From the NCBI GenBank assembly GCA_964648005.1, contig CAZYKR010000226.1:1-7271 (forward strand): a stretch of DNA of 7,271 nucleotides, given 5' to 3'. Of the stretch, positions 6,525-7,271 are shown one piece after another. Under the pieces are notes generated by a model that had not been told where the DNA came from, did not search any database, and saw nothing but the letters and a program-made list of their open reading frames with translations. The DNA is from JAGQTE01 sp964648005 (lineage in GTDB: Bacteria > Actinomycetota > Acidimicrobiia > Acidimicrobiales > Acidimicrobilacustridaceae). Position 1 is the stretch's first letter, and every line of letters begins with the position of its first letter. The position numbers and the translations under genes are program-made.

Positions 6525-7132
6525 GCGGGCTCCTTTGCCAATCGGGCGTCTGCCAATGCGTCGCGCCACACCGGCAGGTAGCGATACCAGGCGTAGAACG
6601 ACAGGACCAGGCCGGGGAGGCCGGCGAGCCAGCCGAGCGCCCAGAAGATCTCGTGGCCGAGGATGTCACTGGAGCCGGCGAGGAAGAGGGGGAAGGCGAA
6701 CATGAGGGCGAACGTTCCCGCTTTGCCGAACCACGTGACCTCGACGGGCTTGGCGCCGAGCGCCAGCAGGGTCACCGTGATGCCGGCGACGATGATCTCG
6801 CGCGCCAGCACGATGATCGAGAACCACTGCGGGGCGCCGTCGACCCAGATGATGCCGCCGATGCCGACGAAGAACAGGATGCGGTCGGCCGTGGGGTCGA
6901 TGAGCCTGCCGAGGTTGGAGACCTGGTTGAAGTGACGGGCGACGTAGCCGTCACACCAGTCGGTGGCGCCGAGCACGGCGAGCAGCGCCGCCGCGGCGGC
7001 GAGGTTGTCCTGGGCCAGGAGCCAGACGTAGGCGGGCAGGAAGGCGAGGCGGCCGACGGTGATGACGTTGGGGACGGTGAGGATGCGGTCCTCGCCGGTG
7101 CGGCGCGTCGGTGCCGCCTCCACGTCCTCCAT
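6521..7132 (-). CDS. pgsA: CDP-alcohol phosphatidyltransferase (PgsA-like)
   Basis: A 203-residue integral membrane enzyme that moves a phosphatidyl group from CDP-diacylglycerol to an alcohol, probably glycerol-3-phosphate (phosphatidylglycerophosphate synthase). The family motif is complete: D58-x2-D61-G62-x2-A65-R66, G75, x3-D79-x3-D83; these Asp residues bind the catalytic metals. PNVITVGRL (21-29) and FGKAGT (135-140) are also typical. Hydrophobic segments lie at about 22-41, 44-57, 84-97, 103-125, 139-153 and 163-182. The acceptor cannot be settled by sequence alone: inositol phosphate is the alternative in actinobacteria, and the mannose enzyme next door would suit PIM-like lipids. The ATG at 7132 has no Shine-Dalgarno but lies 7 bases after TAACAT, fitting a leaderless transcript. 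It is the first gene of the operon, and its stop overlaps the next start by 4 bases. Confidence 0.9.
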   Translation of the reverse strand: MEDVEAAPTRRTGEDRILTVPNVITVGRLAFLPAYVWLLAQDNLAAAAALLAVLGATDWCDGYVARHFNQVSNLGRLIDPTADRILFFVGIGGIIWVDGAPQWFSIIVLAREIIVAGITVTLLALGAKPVEVTWFGKAGTFALMFAFPLFLAGSSDILGHEIFWALGWLAGLPGLVLSFYAWYRYLPVWRDALADARLAKEPA

Positions 7133-7139
7133 GGCGTCG

Positions 7140-7145
7140 ATGTTA
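7140..7145 (-). promoter_or_regulatory. -10 element of the pgsA operon, leaderless
   Basis: TAACAT (minus strand, TANNNT form) ends 7 bases before the pgsA ATG, which puts the expected transcription start on or next to the A of the ATG. No TTGACA-like -35 is visible at the proper distance. Leaderless genes with just this spacing are common in actinobacteria. Confidence 0.5.
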
Positions 7146-7152
7146 GGGGTCC

Positions 7153-7158
7153 TACCAT
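7153..7158 (+). promoter_or_regulatory. -10 element of the HIT gene, leaderless
   Basis: TACCAT on the plus strand ends 6 bases before the ATG at 7165, again placing the transcription start at the start codon. No Shine-Dalgarno precedes this ATG. It is back to back with the pgsA -10, only 7 bases away. Confidence 0.5.
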
Positions 7159-7164
7159 GGCCTC

Positions 7165-7271
7165 ATGGCCAGCGTCTTCACGAAGATCATCGATGGTGAG
7201 CTCCCCGGGCGGTTCGTGCACCGTGACGAGCGGTGCGTGGCGTTCTTGTCGATCGCGCCGCTGCAACCCGG
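7165..7271 (+). CDS. HIT-family (histidine triad) protein, N-terminal part (runs off the right edge)
   Basis: The only plus-strand gene, visible for 35 complete codons: MASVFTKIIDGELPGRFV, then HRDERCVAFLSIAPLQPG. The V/I-F-x-K-I-I-x-G-E-x-P start and the D-x-x-x-x-A-F-x-S-I-x-P-L-x-P-G strand pattern are those of the HINT/HIT nucleotide hydrolase-transferase family. The catalytic H-x-H-x-H triad would lie about 60 residues beyond the edge and cannot be checked, so substrate (AMP-lysine, Ap4A or another nucleotide) is open. ATG 7157 is out of frame with the HIT sequence; 7165 is the first usable start and appears leaderless. A HIT gene next to a pgsA-like gene is also seen at the mycobacterial PIM synthase locus, there in the same direction. 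Confidence 0.88.
   Translation, partial: MASVFTKIIDGELPGRFVHRDERCVAFLSIAPLQP

Larger units (their letters stand above)
805..7132 (-). other. Putative seven-gene operon pgsA - nucleotidyltransferase - gcvH - garA - ftsR - DUF151 - K+ channel
   Basis: All seven genes run on the minus strand. Junctions, in order: 4-base overlap, 11-base gap, 19-base gap, 1-base overlap, 8-base gap, 13-base gap. No internal gap could hold a normal promoter unless it lies inside coding sequence. The next gene downstream has its own promoter after 130 bases. A single transcript from the promoter near 7140 is the simplest reading, although internal promoters inside coding sequence are not excluded. Confidence 0.7.

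Noticed and set aside
6525..6569. 15-residue N-terminal extension of the nucleotidyltransferase
   Set aside because: MKAVIMAGGEGTRLRP is the normal beginning of the family, and ATG 6524 has AGGAG in front and a 4-base overlap with pgsA. The extension would lie within pgsA.
4026..6581. 851-codon open frame on the plus strand opposite the nucleotidyltransferase fusion
   Set aside because: Its protein is a low-complexity mix of Arg, Ala, Gly, Asp, Val and His without any domain. The minus strand encodes clear motifs over the same bases. Long antisense frames are expected in GC-rich genes with strong third-position bias.
7156..7170. Direct repeat CATGGCC, twice, near the HIT start as a regulator site
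   Set aside because: Only seven bases, one copy contains the start codon and GC-rich second codon; too short to tell from chance.

Overview
The window is a compact, gene-dense stretch of high-GC bacterial chromosome, almost certainly from an actinobacterium. The evidence is gene content and order: gcvH, an FHA protein of the GarA type, a two-domain MerR protein of the FtsR type, a DUF151 nuclease and a second MerR protein of the McdR/ResR type. This follows the mycobacterial series Rv1826 to Rv1830. The CDP-alcohol phosphatidyltransferase plus 830-residue sugar nucleotidyltransferase pair is also typical of actinobacteria. Assignment to a deep branch such as Acidimicrobiia is only an impression.

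Layout, read in the direction of transcription (minus strand, right to left). At the right edge, positions 7133-7164 form a very short divergent promoter region. The HIT-family gene leaves it on the plus strand and is cut by the window edge; pgsA leaves it on the minus strand. Both look leaderless. Seven genes then run without a break from 7132 to 805: pgsA, a mannose-1-phosphate guanylyltransferase / pseudo-phosphomannomutase fusion, gcvH, garA, ftsR, a DUF151 bifunctional nuclease, and a two-TM potassium channel with an RCK domain. They overlap or are separated by at most 19 bases, so they are probably one operon. A 130-base gap follows, with a strong sigma-70-like promoter and a structured leader, and then the second MerR gene. 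The left edge holds the start of a TetR-family repressor gene. Its start codons sit inside two tandem 15-bp palindromes, which look like its own operator.

Together the set joins envelope precursor supply (phospholipid head group and GDP-mannose-like sugar nucleotide), central nitrogen/carbon control (GcvH, GarA), cell-division transcription control (FtsR, McdR-type) and potassium flux. Most of this is housekeeping; I see no mobile element, CRISPR array, RNA gene or defence island. The points most worth a second look are the loss of all four catalytic loops in the phosphomannomutase half of the fusion, a MthK-like internal start in the potassium channel gene, a zinc ribbon fused to GarA, a 13-proline linker in FtsR, and the dual TetR operator.
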